The notes: a model not told the origin generated them from the sequence alone. Counted from the first letter of the stretch, positions 22,342 through 34,088 are shown. The stretch: 64,000 nt of DNA from Chlamydoabsidia padenii (GCA_025330725.1 JAIWND010000011.1:310001-374000); one strand, 5' to 3'. Numbers and translations are program-made.

Positions 22342-22565
22342 TATTCACTTCAAACAGCGGTGTTTAAAAGCTAAATAAAAGAGAGAGGGACAAACGATTT
22401 GTTTTTTTAGAGGCGTCGTGCCACTTTCTTCTTCTTCTTTCTTCTTCTTCCCTCCTTTCTCTTTTTCCTCTTATTTACTCACCTTTATCTTGGCATTATG
22501 ACTGTTCTGTATCATTGACGATGGATTGAAAAACTACTGATTACAAGCCAACTTTCGCCAACTTT

Positions 22566-22719
22566 CGCCAACTATCACCACTTACAACGAATACACAACT
22601 TTAGCACAAATATGAAACTTACGATGATTGGGAACGAATAGGCGCCAACTACCACCATTTATAACGAATATACAACTTTAGTACAAATATGAAACCCACG
22701 ATGATTGGGAACGGATAGG
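22566..22719. repeat. Tandem duplication, 2 x 77 bp
   Basis: Two adjacent 77-bp units, 22566-22642 and 22643-22719. Each starts CGCCAACTAYCACCAYTTA and ends GATTGGGAACGRATAGG, with about nine differences. A CTTTCGCCAA doublet precedes the first unit. No coding sense is evident. Confidence 0.85.
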
Positions 22720-24477
22720 CGAAGATGAACGAAAGCGACGACGGAACAACTGACTCTGTGGTAATGGGGTATGTTTGACTAATGGCGATGAATCTCTAAC
22801 GGAGGTAAAGAGGATGGTAATGTGAAACTGTCTGCACCCTTCATTAAGACTTTGATACTAATAATTGTGCTTCTATCTTCGTCTTTCTTCATGTTTAGGT
22901 AGAATTGATACATATTAACTCCTTGTGTATGGACTATGTACTGGTGATGGACAAACTAGGGGAAAAGGTAAAGCAATCAAACAACAGGAAAAAAATAAAA
23001 GAGGAGATGCTGTAAAATGGGTCCTTCTCTTTTGAGTTAACAACTTGATCAAGGCTCTGATACTAATACCTCTCTTCTCTCTCTTTTTCTTTCTGTATAG
23101 GTGAATAGGTGACCCAAATACCAGCAAACGTAAGCAACAACTTGGGCGACTGATCATCTATTTACCTAAATCGACGCCTATGACCGGGCGCACGGTCAAA
23201 CTGGGTACAAATCATCAACTATCTCATCACGAAAACTCTCATCCACTTTGCATGAACGTCTTAACAAAACTCCGCCTCGATAGATCTGGGAAAAGTAAAA
23301 TGATCAGCTAATCCGACAATAGGAAAGAAACGAGCGGCTCACTCTTTAACATTGGGTTGGATTGGACGATGAATAAAAGTGGTGACGGTCTCTGACATTC
23401 TTTATCTCTCATCCCTTCTTCACTCACATAATTTAGGCTCTCTTTTTATCATCCCCCTCCCTCCTTCTCACTATAGTATAGACATAGCTATAGATATAGT
23501 ATAGAAATGATTCTGGATGTAATAAAAAAAATCATATCAAGCTCTTTGTGTACATAGCTCTTTGTAATAAGCGAAAAAGTATTAGGTAGTTGATTGTCTG
23601 ATGGCCTGATACATATGATAGGAACGAATGGTACTGAACGACATGACATTGGGATCACATATATCATTATCATAAAGCGGGTTTGACAAACACAGCCTCT
23701 GATCGAAACACTAGTCTTTTTCTGCAATACTTTCTCCATCTCTTTTCTTCTCCTATCACCCTTTTAGCATGATAAATGACGAAAAAGACAATGCTAGACT
23801 TTCGTTAAGCTCTTTTGACATTGTCAATGCAAAAAGAATGACAGGTACATATGACCTTAAACTTGGTTCAATTGAAATGAGTGCCTAAAAGCTTGATTTT
23901 TTACTGAGAATACATCATAAAAGTACACACTCGGTTTATTGGTATCGGTTTGATAACGAGGTGAGACCTGATACTCTCCTTTTTTAGACACGGGAGGTAA
24001 AATAAAAAAAAAGACCGCAAAATTTAAACAAGACATTCTATATACTAAGCAATAACTAAATCTATGCCACTACTATACTACTATTATACTACTAATAAAC
24101 CAGTCGCCATTCTACCGAAATCAAATTGTCAATACCAATATGTGGAGAGAGAGAGAGAAGGTATAACAGAGATAGGGTATATGCTATTTACGATATGACT
24201 TTATAACAGATGTCGACTGCGGAAGGTTGTAGAAGAGTCAATTCGACAAAAGGAGGGTGTTGATAATGTGGGTCGCGAGCGTTGATCTTGTAGTTGGGTT
24301 TGATCCAGATCCAAGGGATTCCACCAATTTCTGTATACATCCAATGCCAGTGATATTTCAACAAAGTCCATAAGATACTTGCACATCTGTTTGATTGTAT
24401 CTTCTTCAGAGTGTCTAATATCATCGCTATATACAAATGTATAATAAAGAGAAAAGTATTAGCATTTTCACCGCCCT

Positions 24478-24522
24478 GACCCACTTTCACAAGCTTGACC
24501 CATTTTCACAAGCTTGACCCAA
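24478..24522. repeat. Short tandem repeat, 2+ units of ~22 bp
   Basis: TGACCCACTTTCACAAGCT is followed by TGACCCATTTTCACAAGCT and a third TGACCC. It is a local duplication in non-coding DNA. Confidence 0.8.
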
Positions 24523-25113
24523 CCTTACTTTCTCGACTGTAAAATAAGAAAACATGACAAGTATGGTTATCGTTGATTATGATGATATGGGTCCAGAGAT
24601 CTTTATGGAAGGAGGTTATTCGGGGTTTTAATCCGGTTGTCCATCGCATGAAGGATCTGTTCGCTGTGACAAAAGTCTTTCAATACATTGGTTCAAAGAT
24701 ACTCTGATCCATATCCTATACTTTTCCGATGCCTACAAGAGAAACAGAGAAGAGGGGTGATTATTATACTCATGTCTTCATAAAGTGATATGTACAGGAC
24801 CTGGTGATTTAAAAGAGGGTCGTATATAACTAAAGTAATTCATTCACCTCGTCTAACCTATAGTATCACCCAATATGTTTTTTTCTTTTATCATTACTTT
24901 TTTTATTTGATGAATGACCATAATAGCTATTAAATCTGATCATGTATGTACCTCCTCGAAAGAGGGAAAAAAAGAAAGATTGGAATGCCGCAGTTTCAGC
25001 ACAGGGTAGAAATCTTCCATGCATAAAAGTTTATCACACATGGTTTTCAAAAATGAATTTTACTAGCCGTAGTATAAGGGGACGAATGCGGGGTTTGAAT
25101 ATGTTCTGCATGA

Positions 25114-25593
25114 ATGTGTAACCTTGGTCCGGGTGACACTTTCTCTACAAGTGAATCAATCCATTTCTGTCGATGGAATCAGACCACTTGCCATGATAGA
25201 TCAAGAATAAAACTAGTATTTGTTTACATTCAGAAACGACAAGCTGAACGGAAGCAAAGATTATCCGTCGTTCGTTTCACATGGGCCCGCAGTTGTTTGG
25301 TACTGGATCATATTTGTTTTGCAGAGAATAATCCTGCAGATATCACGTGCACTCTTAGTGAGTTTCTGGATTCTATTGTAATAAAGACCGGGAGCGCCGA
25401 AATTATCTCGTCAAATTCAGGAGTAAGGCAGTTTGCCACCACACCGCTCAAGAATGGCGGCTCACTATATCCCGTGCTATTATTCACCAAATGTAAGGTG
25501 TTCTTCATCAAACTGCGGTATGGATATTCCAACATTTCGACGATCATTGTTTTTTTGTTTCGGGGAAATAGGGAGGAACTAAATCTTCAGTGA
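25114..25593 (+). CDS. Hypothetical 159-residue open frame, doubtful
   Basis: ATG TGT AAC... to a TGA at 25593 with no interruption, unusual for this AT-rich gene-poor region. The product has no recognisable motif, no signal peptide and irregular composition (YIQKRQAERKQRLSVVRF; a hydrophobic C-terminus). The upstream motif copy at 25089 lies only about 25 bp before the ATG, closer than in real genes here. It could be a transposon relic or chance. Confidence 0.2.
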   Translation: MCNLGPGDTFSTSESIHFCRWNQTTCHDRSRIKLVFVYIQKRQAERKQRLSVVRFTWARSCLVLDHICFAENNPADITCTLSEFLDSIVIKTGSAEIISSNSGVRQFATTPLKNGGSLYPVLLFTKCKVFFIKLRYGYSNISTIIVFLFRGNREELNLQ

Positions 25594-25595
25594 TG

Positions 25596-25611
25596 TCGGC
25601 GTTTGAATATT
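25596..25611. promoter_or_regulatory. Recurrent upstream motif (P450 gene 1)
   Basis: TCGGCGTTTGAATATT, about 127 bp upstream of the ATG at 25730, followed by a 36-nt T-run. It is one base off the consensus CGGGATTTGAA in the C/T-rich half. Confidence 0.45.
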
Positions 25612-25658
25612 TCATTGAAATACGACTTGAGAAAATTTTTATCCCCCTCTTTCTTTCC

Positions 25659-25703
<45 letters not shown>

Positions 25704-25729
25704 CCCACCAACACATTACAAATACAAAG

Positions 25730-27829
25730 ATGTTAACGCAATACATACATCAGTTTATCAACAACTTTGACCAAAAGAAGACTATTGATCAGTTACAATC
25801 GGTGGTGTCATCGAAAGAAGGCATGATTGGGCTGACTACAGCTGCTCTCCTTGTATCCGGTGCCGCCATTTACAAAGCAAACAAGGTAAGGATAATACAT
25901 GGAATAAAAGTAAGACCCTCTAACTTTTTTTTCTTCATCTTCTTCTTTGAATGATAGGTTGAACGTGGTTGTCCTCAGGTGCCAAGTCAATCCTTCTTTA
26001 TGGGATCTACCCCTGAATACCGGAAGGATCCCGCCGCATTCATCAACAAGTGGGAAAAAGAATTGGGGCATGTCTATGGTGCTTATCTGTTTGGTCAGGT
26101 ATGTCGAGTAATCATAAACTAGTTTGACTTATATGATCATTAACTTGTATGTATGTATTTTCAATTAGTATGCCACTGTTGTATCCGGTCCTCAAGTCCG
26201 CGAAGTCTTCTTGAACAGCGACTTTGACTTTATTGAAGGCATCCGAAGGGTAAGAAGAAGAAAATGTTACTGTAATAAAATGTAATATAATTCTAAAACG
26301 TTTTTACTTGAATAGAGCTTTGATATCAACCTTTTATTGAACAGTGGCAACTTTGATGACTTGCCTACACATGTAGTTGCCAGTGGTATTAAGAACAACC
26401 TTAGTCCAAAGCTTTCCTTTTACACCAGCCGCGTGATTGAACATGTAAGAGCTTTTGTCCTCTTTGCCAAAAAGCATGTACCTATACTAACTTTTATTCT
26501 TCTTGTTCAATGATGTAGCTCAAGATTGGATTGAAGGAACATTGCGGTGTAGTACCAGGTAAAGTAGAAAAAAGAACACCATCCAGAATCATCCCGGTCT
26601 CACTTTTTTTTTTTGTCTAACCTTGTCTTTATCTCTCTTGGTAATCTAGATGAAGGAAAGGAATTCGATCGTGTGTATCCTTTGGTGCAACACATGGTGG
26701 CCAAGGCTAGTGCATCTATTATTGTTGGCCCTGAACTGGCTAAGAATGAACAACTCATCGACTCCTTCAAGAATATGGTGCTCGAAATTGGCCCTGAACT
26801 AGGCCCTAAGCCTTACTTTGAATACTTCCCTAAACTAATGCGTCTGCGAATGTGGCTTATTGGCAAGCTGTCAAAGAAGGTGCGCAAACATCAAGAACAA
26901 CTCCATATGGCCTTGCAACCTGAAGTGGAAAGACGACTGGAGGCCATGAAGGAAAACGATAGCAATTGGGATCGACCTGTAAGTACAAATGGAGACGGGA
27001 GGGGTAAACATTATGCAAACTGACTATTATTTTTTGTCGTGCAGACTGACTTTTTACAGGACATCCTGGATAGCGATGTGTGTCCAGCTCACATAAATAT
27101 CGTCGATCATTGTTGTAACTGGATGACGAACATTATCTTTGCCGCTCTGCATACAACCAGCGAAAATGGTACCTTGGTCTTTTACCGCTTATTGGATAAC
27201 CCCCAAGTGATGGAAGATCTGTTGGAGGAACAAAATCAAGTATTGGAAAAAGCTGGTTACGACGGTGATGTGGGTCCTGAAGTCTTTACCCGTGAAATCC
27301 TTAACAAGTTTACCAAATTGGACAGTGTGATCCGTGAAACCTGCCGACTACGAAATGATTATATTGCTCTTCCCCACAAGAATATCAGTAACAAAATCAT
27401 TACATTATCAGGGGGTGCGATGATTCGTCCAGGTAAGGAAAATTGCATGAATGATGCACCCAGTATTAAAACGCCGACTCGTCTACTTTCTTTTTTCTAT
27501 CTCCCTTAGGTGAACGAGCCTATGTCACTCCCTTCTCAAACCATCGTGATGCAAACATACAAAAAGTAAATGGTAACATCAATGGTTTTGATCCTTATCG
27601 ATTTTTGGATCAAGACAAGAATTCGACCAAGATTGGTGAAGACTTTCTCTTCTTTGGAATGGGAAAACGTGCTTGTCCAGGCCGATGGTTTGCTATTCAA
27701 GAAATCAAGACAATTGTATCCATGATGATCCGAAATTACCACTTGACTGCCCTCAGTCCCATCATCTTTCCTACTGACGACTACTCTAGGACTCCCACTG
27801 GTCAATTCAAAATTGTACCAAGGAAATAG
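25730..27829 (+). CDS. Cytochrome P450 monooxygenase, cluster member 1
   Basis: Eight exons: 25730-25885, 25958-26098, 26169-26249, 26316-26444, 26519-26558, 26650-26978, 27045-27432, 27510-27829 (527 residues). The N-terminus has a membrane anchor (GMIGLTTAALLVSGAAIY, about residues 31-48) preceded by an amphipathic stretch. The I-helix region reads IFAALHTTSENGT, with the Thr expected for oxygen activation. The ExxR motif is ETCR in VIRETCRLRND. The haem loop is FFGMGKRACPGRW, with the cysteine ligand. The substrate is unknown; the form resembles fungal microsomal P450s of the GA14/ent-kaurene-oxidase-like group, but I cannot assign a CYP family. It shares all intron positions with the genes at 29471-31576 and 34997-37080. 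No biosynthetic backbone gene is adjacent. Confidence 0.93.
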
Positions 27830-28116
27830 CTTTGTATAGTCTTTTTTTTATCTTCTCCTATTGGGATATGGTTTTTTATTTGGCTTATACAGTGTTTGAT
27901 TGTAATAAAGATATACCTACTTTATCCATATTGTTTGACTCTGTATTATGTATAGATCTGTGTCTATGATTAGCATATACTGAATGAAATGCATGAATCA
28001 TTTTTTTCTATGTAGAGTGGGCACCCCCCGCAAAGAAGGGGCACGGGGAGACGCTGGGTAGAGAGAGACTGCGTATATAAATTTAGGCTGCTTCTCTTTT
28101 TTTTTTCTTCTTGCCA

Positions 28117-28218
28117 ATGTCTGAACCTACAACGAGTAACAAAGTCTCAGCCAACAACACTTTCACGCCCCTCCATGATCATACCCTCAAGCTCACAAAA
28201 AACAAAGTGTATTGTTGA
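28117..28218 (+). CDS. Possible 33-residue peptide or gene relic
   Basis: ATG at 28117 follows TATATAAATT (-40) and a CT/T-rich leader that looks like the leaders of real genes here. The frame reads MSEPTTSNKVSANNTFTPLH and stops at 28218 after KNKVYC. It may be the 5' end of a lost gene. Confidence 0.2.
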   Translation: MSEPTTSNKVSANNTFTPLHDHTLKLTKNKVYC

Positions 28219-28229
28219 GTTCTTCATAC

Positions 28230-28600
28230 GTTTGCAAAAAAAAATCCACAGTCTTTTATCAGGACACGGCTCCCATAGCCCGCCCGACGGCCCCTGGTTA
28301 TGCAGATTCAAATCCAAATTCATACAAGTATACCCACATCTAGCCTAGTCCTTAACTATATGCTTACAGGATGGCGAGATTTGATTCATGCAAGTGAAGG
28401 CGGGATTTTAATTTCAGATCCCGATTCTGCATGAATTTCCCAATCCAGCAAACTAAGTGTCGTTGCCAGGGGTAGCCTGGGAGAGCAGCAATTTGCGTTT
28501 GAAAAAAAAATACAGAGTCTTTTCATCATGCCATAGCTCCCATAGCCCACCCCGACAACACCTGATTATGCAGATTCAAATCCAGATTCATACAAGTGTA
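28230..28600. repeat. Direct repeat, two ~95-bp copies
   Basis: Copy 1 (about 28240-28331) and copy 2 (about 28504-28600) share CTCCCATAGCCCRCC and TTATGCAGATTCAAATCCA, then ATTCATACAAGT. They are about 265 bp apart. The TTCAAATCC core resembles half of the recurrent upstream motif. Confidence 0.8.
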
Positions 28601-29470
28601 CCCTCCACCCATATGGCCTACCTAATCATGTTCTTCAATAGACTAATAAACTTCGCCTCTGTCTTTGCCCACTTTAGAGTTTCAATTCCGCTATTCATGC
28701 CAGAATCAATGCTTACACTATAACAACGCCCGTCATAGCCCAATCATTGAAAGACTCCAGCTAGAGCCTAACAAGGGACGCCAGTCGGCGACCTCCGGTC
28801 GTTTATTCCTTTTTTGAAGTGCATCCTCTTACAAACTGAACAAATACAGCATATATTTACACACTTTTATGGCGGCAATAATAAAGAACGATGAAAAGAA
28901 AAAGGATTCAAAGTGGAAGCAGTTGTAATAACAAGGTGACGGGTTTTGAAACCCTGCTTTTGCATGAATTCAAGGCCTGGAATTAATATCCCGTAGCGAT
29001 ATCAATAAGAACATGCTAAATATGCCTTGTCAAAACACATTTCAAATGCTATATAGTATAGTTCGGTATAGTAATCCCTCAACTGGTGTATTTATTGTCA
29101 AAATAAGATTGTACAAGTGACTATTCTAATACTACGTCTATTGATTAAACTATTGCCAACCCAAGAGTGTTTGATTCAGCCAATATAATTTTCTTTGTAT
29201 TTTTTTTTTGTTGATGATATTGTTCACTTTTACCTTGTTAGAGCTATAGATCAGAGACCCTCTGAATTATATCATATCCATTGACGGGATTTCAAATGGG
29301 AGGGGAGCCAAGCATAACCAAAGACCTACAGATAATACAAGATCATACAATATGGATAAAATGGAATCAAACTAGGTATATATTTTATTACAATTAAATA
29401 GTATATAAATAAAACAAAAGTACACTATATCCCAATAAGAGAAGGCAAAAAAAAGGGTCTACATTACAAT

Positions 29471-31576
29471 CTATTTTCTTGGTACAATCTTGAATCGACC
29501 AGTCCAAGGAATCCTGGAGAATTCATCAGTAGGGAAGGTGATGGGACTGAGAGCAGATAAACGATAGCTTCGGATCATCATGGATACAATTGTCTTGATT
29601 TCTTGAATAGCAAACCACCGGCCTGGACAAGCATGTTTTCCCATTCCAAAGAAGAGAAAGTCTTCACCACCCTTGGTCGAGTTTGTGTCTTGGTTTACAA
29701 ATCGATAAGGGTTGAAGGTAGCAATATCATCAGACACCTTGTGGAGATTTTCGTCACGGTGATTGGAGAAACGGCAGATAAAGGCGTGTTCACCTAAGGC
29801 CAAAAAAAAAAAGAGAGAGAGCGGTGAGTCGGTGTTTAAATAATATATACATCATTCATGCAAAGTTTTCTTACCTGGACGAATCATCGCACCCCCTGAT
29901 AATGTAATGATTTTGTTACTGATATTCTTGTGGGGAAGAGCAATATAATCATTTCGTAGTCGACAGGATTCACGGATCACACTATCCAATTTGACAAGTT
30001 TGTTGAGGATATCTCGGTTAAAGACTTCAGGACCCACATCACTATCGTAACCAGCGTCTTTCAATACTTGATTTTGTTCCTCCAGCAGTTCTTCCATCAC
30101 TTCGGGGTTATCCAATAAGCGGTAGAAGACCAAAGTGCCGTTTTCGCTGGTGGTATGCAGAGCGGCAAAGATAAGTTGAGTCATCCAGTTACGACAATGG
30201 TCAATGATATCCACATGAGGTGGGCATCCATCGCTATCCAAGATGTCTTGTAAAAAGTCATTCTATGTACAAAGAAGGAAGATAAAAGGCTAGTTTGCAT
30301 GATGTTTACCCCCCCATCTTTTGTACTTACAGGTCGATCCCAGTTGCTATCGTTTTCCTTCATGGCCTTCACTCGACGTTCCACTTCAGGTCGCAAAGCC
30401 ACATGGAGTTGATTTTGATGTTTGCGCACCTTCTTTGACAGCTTGCCAATAAGCCACATTCGCAGACGCATTATTCTGGGGAAGTATTCATAATAAGGCG
30501 TGGGACCTAGCTCAGGGCCGATTTCAAGCACCATATTTTTGAAGGAGTCGATGAGTTGTTCATTCTTGGCCAGTTCAGGGCCAACGATAATAGATGCACT
30601 AGCCTTGGCCACCATGTGTTGCACCAAAGGATACACATGATCAAATTCCTTTCCTTCATCTAGATCACAAATAGGTAACGTTAGACAAAAGAAAATTGAC
30701 ATCGCGATGATTCTGTATGTCTTTTTTTTCCTTTTTCTGTTTTACCTGGTACTACACCGCACTGTTCCTTCAGTCCAATCTTGAGCTACATCATTAAAGA
30801 TAGTTAGTATGAATGCACGTTTTTTTTTTGGACAAAGATTATAAAGCTCTTACATGTTCAATTACGCGACCGGTGTAAAAGGGAAGCTTCGGATTAAGGT
30901 TGTTCTTGATAGCAGTGGAAACTTCGTGTGTTGGCAGATCTTCATATCTGCCGCTATTTAATAAAAGATGGACATCAAATTCCTATTCAAGCAAAAAAAA
31001 AAAAAAGGAGATTCGAATCAAATTGTATGTTATCACAATACCCTTTTTCTTCTTACTCTTCGGATGCCTTGGACAAAATCAAAGTCATTATTACAAAAGA
31101 CTTCACGGACTTGAGGACCAGATACAACAGTGGCATACTGAATAAAAACACACATAGTCAAGTTAGTACATATGTCAAACCAGTTCATGATTGATAAACA
31201 TACCTGACCAAACAGATAAGCGCCATAGACACGTCCCAACTTCTTTTCCCACTTGGTGACGAATGCGCCGGGATCCTTGCGGTATTCGAGGGTAGATCCC
31301 ATAAAGAAGGAATGACTTGGTACCTGAGGACAACCACGTTCAACCTATCATGCAAAGAAGAAGACAAAGAATAAAAACAAAGTTGGAGGGGTTTACTTTT
31401 ATGAATTTTATCATCCTTACCTTGCTTGCTTTATAAATGGCGGTACCGGATACAAGGAGAGCAGCTGTAGCCAGACCAATCATGCCTTCTTTCGTTGACA
31501 CCACCGATTGTATCTGATCGATAGTCTTCTTTTGGTCAAAGTTGTTGATAAACTGATGTATGTATTGCGTTAACAT
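29471..31576 (-). CDS. Cytochrome P450 monooxygenase, cluster member 2
   Basis: Eight exons in the same positions as gene 1; exon 1 is 31576-31421. The product starts MLTQYIHQFINNFDQKK, has the membrane anchor GMIGLATAALLVSGTAIY, I-helix IFAALHTTSENGT, ExxR as ESCR (VIRESCRLRND) and haem loop FFGMGKHACPGRW. It ends RFKIVPRK. It is much closer to gene 1 than to gene 3 (long near-identical blocks such as VYPLVQHMVAKASASIIVG), so it is a recent inverted duplicate. A Trp insertion (RIPWTGRF) near the C-terminus distinguishes it. The start at 31576 is the ATG aligned with gene 1. No disabling change was seen. Confidence 0.92.
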
Positions 31577-31684
31577 CTTTGTAATTGTCAAATGATGGCG
31601 GGACAGAAAGAAAGAGGGAAATAAAGTTTTTTTGAGCGGTATTTATACACGAGCTCTTCCCATAGTTCTCAAAATCGCAGATGC

Positions 31685-31695
31685 TTCAAATCCCG
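31685..31695. promoter_or_regulatory. Recurrent upstream motif (P450 gene 2)
   Basis: TTCAAATCCCG, about 114 bp upstream of the ATG of P450 gene 2. The MULE inserted only about 30 bp further upstream, leaving this element and the gene-proximal promoter intact. Confidence 0.5.
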
Positions 31696-31724
31696 ACATG
31701 GTGTGGTGAAGACTGATTTAAATT

Positions 31725-31795
31725 GGGAATCGTTAAATCGACCACATGTTTTTTAAATCAACCACATTTCGGAAGTTGAATTTAGCCGATAGTAA
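31725..31795 (+). repeat. Left terminal inverted repeat of the MULE
   Basis: GGGAATCGTTAAATCGACC, then CACATGTTTTTTAAATCAACC, then ACATTTCGG. It is inverted and repeated at 34012-34088. Confidence 0.9.
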
Positions 31796-31865
31796 AAAAT
31801 GAAGTAAAAGATTTCCTGTTCCTGTTTTTTTTTTCTTCCTCTTTTTTTTTAAAACAATTACAACA

Positions 31866-33428
31866 ATGTCTGACCAACCTCAACAACAAACGATTTACAC
31901 TAGCCCAACGCCTGACCTTACTCAGTTTGATGATGCAAGCAGTGTTAAAGAATTTGCGGAACACTTTGGTTATGAACATGGATTTGCAATCACTACGAGG
32001 CGTTCCAGAAGACGGGGTGGACCTAACACTGAAATCATTTCTTTCGATTTTAAATGTGATCGTAGTGGTAGGTACTCCAACACCTGTACTAGTCCATCGA
32101 TTCGAAAAACAACCGGCACACGATTGATTGACTGTCCTTTTTTTGCGGAAAGCCTCCAAACTTCGAGGTGGATGGGTGCTCAAGTACAAAAACAACAACC
32201 ACAATCAACAACTCGACGACGATAGTTCCGGTCACCCTTCGGCTCGCAGATTGAACGAAACATCAAGCCAAACTGTTGCGGTAATGTCGGCTAGTAGAAG
32301 TAGTCCTCGTGAAATCGTCTCCTCTCTTCGCCAATCCAACCCTATTATGCCACTCATTGCACGAACCGTTTACAACGAACGACATGGAATCCGTCAGAAT
32401 CAATTAGACGGCAGAACCCCGATTCGTGCTCTTTTGGATGAATTGACCCAAACCGACAAATACCTAGTTGATTTTAAAGTTGGTGACGGAGATGACTTGA
32501 CCCACTTATTTTTTTTTGCTCACCGTAAATCTCTTGACTGGATTCGACGATATGGATCGGTTTTACTTATGGACTGCACTTACAAGGTAAATCGCTTCAA
32601 GATGCCTCTTTTACAAGTAGTTGGGATCACATGTTTTTGGACTACCTTCTTCTGTTGTTTTGTATTTTTGGCAGCGGAAACACAAGAAGACTATGAATGG
32701 GCCATGGGTACGATCAACACTACACTATACAACGGCTTGTCACCACCTATCACCATTGTTACCGATCGCGACCTTGGACTAATGAATGCAATCTCATCGG
32801 TATTTCCCTCGACTAATCTTCGCCTTTGTATTTGGCATATTCAAAAAAAATCTGGTAGCCAAGTGCAAGCCTGTATTTCACGGTACCGAAGAAGATTGGG
32901 AAGGATTTATTGGAATGTGGAACTCGATGGTACGATCCTTGGAAGTAGACGAATTCGAACATCAATGGAATCTTCTATACGGACGTATCGGGCTGGTAAT
33001 TTTCGTGCGGTGGCATACATTGAATCGACATGGATGCAACACAAACAACTCTTCGGTACACCATGGACTAGACGATTGTTGCACCTTCGGTCAACGACAA
33101 CCTCACGCGTAGAAAGTGCCCACAGTATGCTGAAATCGTATATCAAGGTATCGAACCGTCATCTTCGTGATGAACAGGAAATGATCGCTCTCGCTGTGTA
33201 TAGTCAGGACTCGGAAATCAAGGCAAAAATATAAAACGATCGGATTAGGATTGCGCACACTCACCAAATTCCTATTTTTTCTAATTTGATTGGTAGGATC
33301 CCCAGTTATGCTCTTGCTGGTACCTTGAAACAGATGAACAAGTCGACTGAAGCCAACTTACCACCATGCACCAACAGCTTTACAACAACTATGGGTAAGT
33401 GAGGTACATGTACAGTATACGGTTTTCT

Positions 33429-33491
<63 letters not shown>

Positions 33492-33910
33492 GTAACAGGC
33501 TTACCTTGCGCTCATTTTATCCTTAACATCACCCAGAATTCTATCAACGGAAAACTGACAATGGAAGACTTCCATCGCCAGTGGTGGATCGATGATTCAG
33601 TGAATATATCGGAAAACGAAGTGCAGGAAGGACAACATGGCCATGGAGATATTCAAATTGTTATGGACCGCCTTTTGGATCGCTACAATCAATGGCTTTT
33701 GGACCATCACCTTTGATCCACGATCCAGTAATTAGAAGGGGAAGGGGAAGACCAGTTGGATCGACGGCACGCCACACCACCTCATCAACTCAAAGGGATC
33801 CTTCGTCGTTCGAAATCGTCCAACGTACTGAAAGACATTGCGGAAGATGCAGGCAACCTGGCCACACTGTCAGAGCTTGCCCTAACTACTATTTGAAGCC
33901 GTATCCTTAA
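31866..33910 (+). pseudogene. MULE transposase with FAR1-like N-terminus, SWIM and CCHC fingers (frameshifted)
   Basis: The first frame (ATG 31866) encodes a FAR1-like DNA-binding region (VKEFAEHFGYEHGFAIT; FDFKCDRSG; IDCPFF). The frame changes by one base near 32140 (GCGGAAAGCC). The transposase core follows: LLMDCTYKVNRFKMPLL (first catalytic Asp), IVTDRDLGLMNAI (second Asp), LCIWHIQK and RVESAHSMLKSYI (catalytic Glu). At an 8-nt A-run near 32845 the conserved sequence moves to another frame (CKPVFHGTEEDWEGFIGMW) and returns near 32995. An intron with a 59-nt T-run leads to TMGLPCAHFIL, a degenerate SWIM finger. The C-terminus carries a CCHC knuckle, CGRCRQPGHTVRAC. At least three frame breaks imply an inactive copy, unless some are read errors at homopolymers. 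Confidence 0.88.
33432..33490. repeat. 59-nt T homopolymer inside the MULE
   Basis: An uninterrupted T-run between the GTAAGTGAGG donor and the GGTAACAG acceptor of a MULE intron. Its length is likely to vary between reads or strains. Confidence 0.9.
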
Positions 33911-34011
33911 ATTTTTTTTAGTATAAATTATTCTTTCCCGTAGTATAAATTATCAGTAGCTAGTATTATTTATCCATCATATCACAATAAAATGCACTTT
34001 TGCCTTATTTT

Positions 34012-34088
34012 TATTACCGGCTAAATTCAACTACCGAAATGTGGTCGTTTAAAAAAAAAACATGTGGTCGATTTGACTAACAATTCCC
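34012..34088 (-). repeat. Right terminal inverted repeat of the MULE
   Basis: Inverted match to 31725-31795, ending TTTGACTAACAATTCCC next to an A-run. Confidence 0.9.

Larger units (their letters stand above)
22720..25713. other. Gene-poor accessory stretch upstream of the P450 cluster
   Basis: No recognisable gene. It contains CT-rich tracts (23050-23095, 23400-23470) and motif-like sites (GCGGGTTTGAC 23676, GCGGGGTTTGAATATG 25089, TCGGCGTTTGAATATT 25596). It also has a 159-codon frame at 25114-25593 of unknown meaning and a 36-nt T-run (25662-25697) immediately before the first P450 gene. A 78-codon frame on the minus strand (24188-24424) has no recognisable domain. Confidence 0.45.
27830..29470. 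other. Non-coding stretch between P450 genes 1 and 2
   Basis: Contains a direct duplication (28230-28335 and 28500-28600) and a TATA-bearing promoter-like site (GTATATAAATTTAGGC at 28072-28087) ahead of a 33-codon frame at 28117. It also has several TGCATGAATT and GGGATTT sites (28400-28440, 28942-28975, 29284). P450 genes 1 and 2 converge on this region. Confidence 0.5.
31725..34088 (+). mobile_element. Mutator-like (MULE) DNA transposon with ~70-bp terminal inverted repeats
   Basis: The left end (31725-31795) reads GGGAATCGTTAAATCGACC through ACATTTCGGAAGTTG to TTTAGCCGATAGTAAAA. The right end (about 34012-34088) is its inverted copy, ending CGATTTGACTAACAATTCCC. The termini match over about 70 bp with small gaps in A-runs. 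Inside is a FAR1-type / MULE transposase on the plus strand with frame breaks, plus a 59-nt T-run. No clear target-site duplication flanks it; the right flank is an A-run. It is 2.36 kb, inserted between two divergently transcribed P450 genes. Confidence 0.9.

Noticed and set aside
24188..24424. 78-codon minus-strand frame (MILDTLKKIQSN...)
   Set aside because: Composition is protein-like, but there is no recognised family, no upstream motif, and another frame in the same place is equally open.
32786..33112. Separate 108-codon gene in the MULE
   Set aside because: It is the displaced middle part of the transposase, seen in another frame because of frame breaks, not a gene of its own.
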